Below, piece after piece: positions 7,520 through 10,000 of a stretch of DNA of 10,000 bases. The notes below the pieces were generated by a model. The model saw only the letters and a program-made list of their open reading frames with translations. It was not told the DNA's origin and searched no databases. Numbering within the stretch: position 1 is the first letter of the stretch; each line of letters begins with the position of its first letter. Made by a program: the position numbers and the translations under genes. This stretch comes from Cristatella mucedo (Eukaryota; Bryozoa; Phylactolaemata; Cristatellidae), in assembly GCA_009760855.2 (NCBI GenBank), contig WPIO01000056.1, forward strand, positions 1,957,501 through 1,967,500. The letters are read 5' to 3'.

Positions 7520-7577
7520 CAAGGCCAAGGCCGAGGCAGAGCTGCTGAACAAGTACGATCCATCGTAGTGCTGTCAT
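7520..7577 (-). CDS. Candidate signal-peptide first exon (partial)
   Basis: From an ATG at 7577 the minus strand reads MTALRWIVLVQQLCLGLGL. It has one arginine followed by a hydrophobic run rich in Leu, Val and Gly, which resembles a secretory signal peptide or signal anchor. Directly after it comes TTG then GTAAGT (intron from 7519 down), an almost perfect splice donor in phase 1. Secreted proteins often have such a phase-1 junction after the signal-peptide exon. The start context is moderate (C at -3) and no downstream exon is identified. The opposite strand has a competing 30-codon ATG frame at 7476-7568 ending in AEAELLNKYDPS, so the strand is uncertain. Confidence 0.22.
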
Positions 7578-7930
7578 GTGCAGTGTGCTTTCTCCATCGC
7601 TTTGTAATGTAGTGTACTTAGTATCAAAGTCTATAGCTCCTCAAAGAACTAAGTGGTTAGGACTAATGCTCGAGGTTTCTATAGCAAACTCTAAGCCTAA
7701 GCCGCTCTCAGACGGCCCACCATACGCTGGCCAATAGACTCTGTCTCACTCAACCAAGAGAAAGTGAGAAGCACAGCTGAGTCAGGAGGGCAGTCGAGGT
7801 AGTGAGGTTGCATGGACGTGGCAGCTCACCACGGCTGCTAAGGATGAGCCACAATCTGCAGCAGGAGAGAAGATGTCTGGGGGGGGGGAAAGAACTCACA
7901 CAGCGGCATGGTGGGAATGACCGGATCGGA
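7578..7930. other. Unassigned; G-run at 7879-7888
   Basis: No gene, RNA or transposon signal is recognised. The only feature is a run of ten G residues at 7879-7888. Confidence 0.4.
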
Positions 7931-7933
7931 GGA

Positions 7934-8038
7934 ATCGTCTATCTATGGGCTCTGCCACATCGTCTATCTATGGGCTCTGCCACATCGTCTCGTCTATGGG
8001 CTCTGCCACATCGTCTCGTCTATGGGCTCTGCCACATC
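7934..8038 (+). repeat. 25/26-bp tandem repeat, four units
   Basis: ATGGGCTCTGCCACAT recurs at 7945, 7970, 7996 and 8022, with spacing of 25, 26 and 26 bases. The junctions alternate between ATCGTCTATCT and ATCGTCTCGTCT. All three plus frames remain open through the array, giving peptides such as MGSATSSIYGLCHI, so open frames here are repeat-driven and not evidence of a gene. Confidence 0.9.
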
Positions 8039-8271
8039 TGCCCCCGTGTTTATGGGACGAGCTCCTCATGCAGGAATCGGATCACGAGGCGGCCGGGAAA
8101 AAGTCAATCGCGAAAGGTAAATTTCGCCGGGAAGTGAATGTCCCAAGGCAATCTCGTACCTCCCTAACTGGAAGGCTATTCTCCTCTGACCACTCTGGAG
8201 GTGGAGCTAGAAGGCAGCAGGAGCATGTAGACTGTAGGCCAACCTACAACAGTGGGAACTGCCTACGCGAA

Positions 8272-8319
8272 GGAAGACCAAAGCTTGATCCCGAAGCAAT
8301 ATGGAAGACCAAAGCTTGA
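8272..8319 (+). repeat. 17-bp direct repeat GGAAGACCAAAGCTTGA
   Basis: Two identical copies, at 8272-8288 and 8303-8319, are offset by 31 bases. This is a small local duplication. Confidence 0.8.
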
Positions 8320-8342
8320 GCGTGGCTTTCGAACGTGTCAAA

Positions 8343-8434
8343 AGGTCAGTGCCCGAGGTCAGTGCAGTGTTTTCTGCAAGCTCATTGACTGACTCACATA
8401 CGGGGAGCACTCTCTTCTTTACCCTCCGAGGTCA
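8343..8434 (+). promoter_or_regulatory. Three AGGTCA half-sites
   Basis: Perfect AGGTCA hexamers lie at 8343-8348, 8356-8361 and 8429-8434. The first two are spaced seven bases apart within a small duplication of AGGTCAGTGC, so the pair may reflect a tandem copy and not a selected receptor element. Seven bases is not a classical receptor spacing. Confidence 0.2.
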
Positions 8435-8473
8435 AGCAAAAAGGCCGGCAGAGCAAGGCCTGTCTACCTGATT

Positions 8474-8530
8474 TGGCCCAGGGGTGCAACATACTCCCCT
8501 TTGGCAACCTTTGGTAATGGGCTCGAGCCC
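8474..8530 (+). repeat. tRNA-like A box/B box segment (possible SINE fragment, copy 2)
   Basis: TGGCCCAGGGG at 8474-8484 resembles an A box. GGCTCGAGCCC at 8520-8530 matches a B box with one change (T54 to C). The starts are 46 bases apart, close to the A-to-B spacing of a tRNA gene. The predicted acceptor flanks do not pair, so it is not a functional tRNA. It shares TTTGGCCCAGG and a GGGCTCRAGCCC core with the segment at 579-627, supporting a common tRNA-derived repeat family. Confidence 0.35.
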
Positions 8531-8560
8531 CGAGGCTGAGGCGTAGGCGGAAGCTTCGTG

Positions 8561-8593
8561 GGCGTGGCTTAAGGCGTGGCTTAAGGCCTGGCT
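8561..8593 (+). repeat. 12-bp tandem repeat GGCGTGGCTTAA, nearly three units
   Basis: Two exact units are followed by a diverged third, GGCCTGGCTATA, next to the tRNA-like segment. Short tandem tails are common at the ends of SINEs, so this could be its 3' tail region; that link is inferred. Confidence 0.75.
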
Positions 8594-8880
8594 ATAGAGC
8601 AAGTCCTTATAGAGTGCTGTACAAATGAATTGCCTTCTTTTTTTTTACCTGAGCACAGATGGACGGTCTTGAAAGTGAGGCTGTGCGCTAGGAAGTCAGT
8701 CGGAGCTGGCGAAGCGCGAGCCGCATCGTCAGCCTAGTAGTTACACGGAGTCCTAGTAGTCTCCTCGGCTGCTCCCTTGTCGGCTCGACCTTTGTCGATG
8801 CTTGTTGTCTCGGGCCGGCCGCTTGAATGGTCTTAATTGTTCAGTCCCAGACGCCGCCGCACGACCTGGCGCACTGTGCA
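8594..8880. other. Unassigned; polypyrimidine tract with acceptor-like AG
   Basis: A T-rich tract at 8636-8647 is followed by ACCTGAGCACAG just before an ATG at 8660, which looks like a splice acceptor. The following plus frame closes after ten codons and no exon can be supported. CCTAGTAGT occurs twice at about 8732-8759. Confidence 0.3.
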
Positions 8881-8907
8881 CGAGAGCTCGAGCCTCTCGA
8901 GCTCTCG
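8881..8907. repeat. Perfect 12-bp inverted repeat, 3-base spacer
   Basis: CGAGAGCTCGAG at 8881-8892 and CTCGAGCTCTCG at 8896-8907 are exact reverse complements around CCT. The arms could form a stable hairpin in DNA or RNA. Each arm contains GAGCTC and CTCGAG palindromes. A second inverted repeat follows ten bases later. Confidence 0.9.
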
Positions 8908-8916
8908 AAGAAGGCT

Positions 8917-8934
8917 AGCCGTCGCTCGACGGCT
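8917..8934. repeat. Perfect 8-bp inverted repeat AGCCGTCG/CGACGGCT
   Basis: The arms at 8917-8924 and 8927-8934 flank a CT. In a real hairpin the inner pair would open, giving a 7-bp stem and 4-base loop. It lies directly after the 12-bp inverted repeat. Confidence 0.85.
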
Positions 8935-8960
8935 GCACACAGCGAACGGCTGCTCGTTGT

Positions 8961-8970
8961 GTCACGTGAC
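8961..8970. promoter_or_regulatory. Palindromic E-box GTCACGTGAC
   Basis: This is a perfect 10-bp palindrome centred on CACGTG. The extended GTCACGTGAC form is the consensus recognised by bHLH-Zip factors of the MITF/TFEB type (CLEAR element) and by USF. It sits between the inverted repeats and the GATA-like AGATAAG at 9001-9007, consistent with a promoter-proximal region, though no transcription start can be placed. Confidence 0.4.
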
Positions 8971-9006
8971 TTGCCCGCTCGACACATGACTCGGGAGGGG
9001 AGATAA

Positions 9007-9024
9007 GAAGCCTGTGCAGGCTTC
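9007..9024. repeat. Perfect 8-bp inverted repeat GAAGCCTG/CAGGCTTC
   Basis: The arms at 9007-9014 and 9017-9024 flank TG. It is the third inverted repeat in 150 bases and lies 56 bases before the CT tract. Confidence 0.85.
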
Positions 9025-9079
9025 GTCGATCCAGATCAAGTTGGTCGGAGAGAGTGGCCGCTATCATCCGTTGTCAGCT

Positions 9080-9476
<397 letters not shown>

Positions 9477-9479
<3 letters not shown>

Positions 9480-9812
9480 CGTTGCTAATTTCATGATCAG
9501 AGTGTCACCGAATGCTTAGTGAGCTGATGTCCGAAGGGGCCTTGCCAAACACTGCTGCTGCTCCTGGAGGAACAACCGTCTTAAGGTTGGGCTGATGCTA
9601 TGGTAACGGCAGTGTCAATCCACTCTGTCGTGTCACCATGCACTTGCACAGCGGGCCGTCGGTCGCCTGCCGGATGTAGGGGCCTACCTGAGCTTGCTAC
9701 TTCCCTTGCCAATTCCGGGCTGTGTGTGGCCTGGTGCTCTCCCTGGTCGATTTTCTTTCTCGTCGAGGCAGGCGATGTCGGGAGGATTTTTTTCGACAAC
9801 GTTGGAACCGTG
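9477..9812. other. Unassigned
   Basis: No gene is supported. A minus-strand open frame at 9581-9799 has a protein-like composition (it ends VHGDTTEWIDTAVTIASAQP) but contains no ATG and shows no motif I recognise; it could be an internal exon or chance. A small hairpin, CAACC/GGTTG, lies near 9572-9588. Confidence 0.35.
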
Positions 9813-10000
9813 CTCGGCAGATGTGCCGAGGCAGATGTGCTCTCTGCCCTCTGCTCTCTCTGCTGCTGCTCTCTGCTCTCTACTCTCTCTGCTCTCTGCT
9901 CGGCAGATGTGCCGAGGCAGATGTGCTCTCTGCTCTCTCTCTGCTGCTGCTGCTCTCTGCTCTCTGCTCGGCAGATGTGCCGAGGCAGATGTGCTCTCTG
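9813..10000 (+). repeat. Tandem repeat with hairpin-bearing units, continuing past the window
   Basis: CTCGGCAGATGTGCCGAG occurs at 9813, 9899 and 9967. Each is a perfect inverted repeat (CTCGGCA/TGCCGAG, loop GATG) followed by a second GGCAGATGTGC. The units are separated by variable CTG/CTCT microsatellite filler, giving spacing of 86 and 68 bases. The array runs off the right edge, so its copy number is unknown. Confidence 0.9.

Noticed and set aside
7934-8319. Plus-strand frames of up to 124 codons starting MGSATSS.
   Set aside because: All three frames are open through the 25/26-bp tandem array, so the openness is repeat-driven.
9581-9799. A 72-codon minus-strand frame of protein-like composition.
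   Set aside because: It has no ATG, no recognisable motif and no clear splice sites; it is kept only as a note in the unassigned block.

Overview
The window looks like animal (eukaryotic) nuclear DNA from a gene-poor or regulatory stretch. It has no bacterial-style gene packing and no compact operons. It is full of simple repeats: a roughly 400-base CT tract, CGG, GCC and CAG runs, a 23-bp minisatellite and several shorter tandem arrays. It carries a probable miniature hAT-type DNA transposon and two segments resembling tRNA-derived (Pol III) promoters. A very GC- and CpG-rich block of about 3 kb resembles the CpG-island promoter and first-exon region of a developmental gene. The species cannot be named from this sequence; an invertebrate with a genome of roughly balanced GC content is a reasonable guess only.

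Layout. 1-880 is mostly unassigned, with a perfect CRE palindrome at the left edge, a tRNA-like A-box/B-box pair near 579-627 and an AT-rich patch holding AATAAA. 883-1413 is an unrecognised ATG-initiated open frame. About 1480-4640 is the CpG-rich block. Inside it the best coding candidate is a short plus-strand exon (2384-2554) with a good start context, a glutamine run, a Cys-X2-Cys pair and a consensus splice donor. The same block holds (CGG)11, (GCC)16 and (CAG)8 runs and the MITE at 3924-4092. 4640-5790 is unassigned apart from a CTCF-like motif at 5249-5262. About 5795-6047 is a 23-bp minisatellite.

6150-7500 is unassigned sequence of ordinary composition, but it contains the most striking regulatory pattern here: four perfect AGGTCA half-sites in 45 bases (6678-6722), arranged as a DR5 next to a DR1, as bound by nuclear receptors. 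On the minus strand at 7577-7520 is a possible signal-peptide first exon with a strong phase-1 donor. 7934-8600 holds a 25/26-bp tandem array, small direct repeats, more AGGTCA sites and a second tRNA-like segment. 8881-9024 is a dense run of perfect inverted repeats around a GTCACGTGAC E-box, immediately before the CT tract (9081-9476). The window ends inside a tandem repeat whose units each carry a perfect 7-bp hairpin.

No complete protein-coding gene can be demonstrated. Most long open frames here are by-products of GC richness or of repeats without stop codons. The two exon candidates are inferences that need transcript data.
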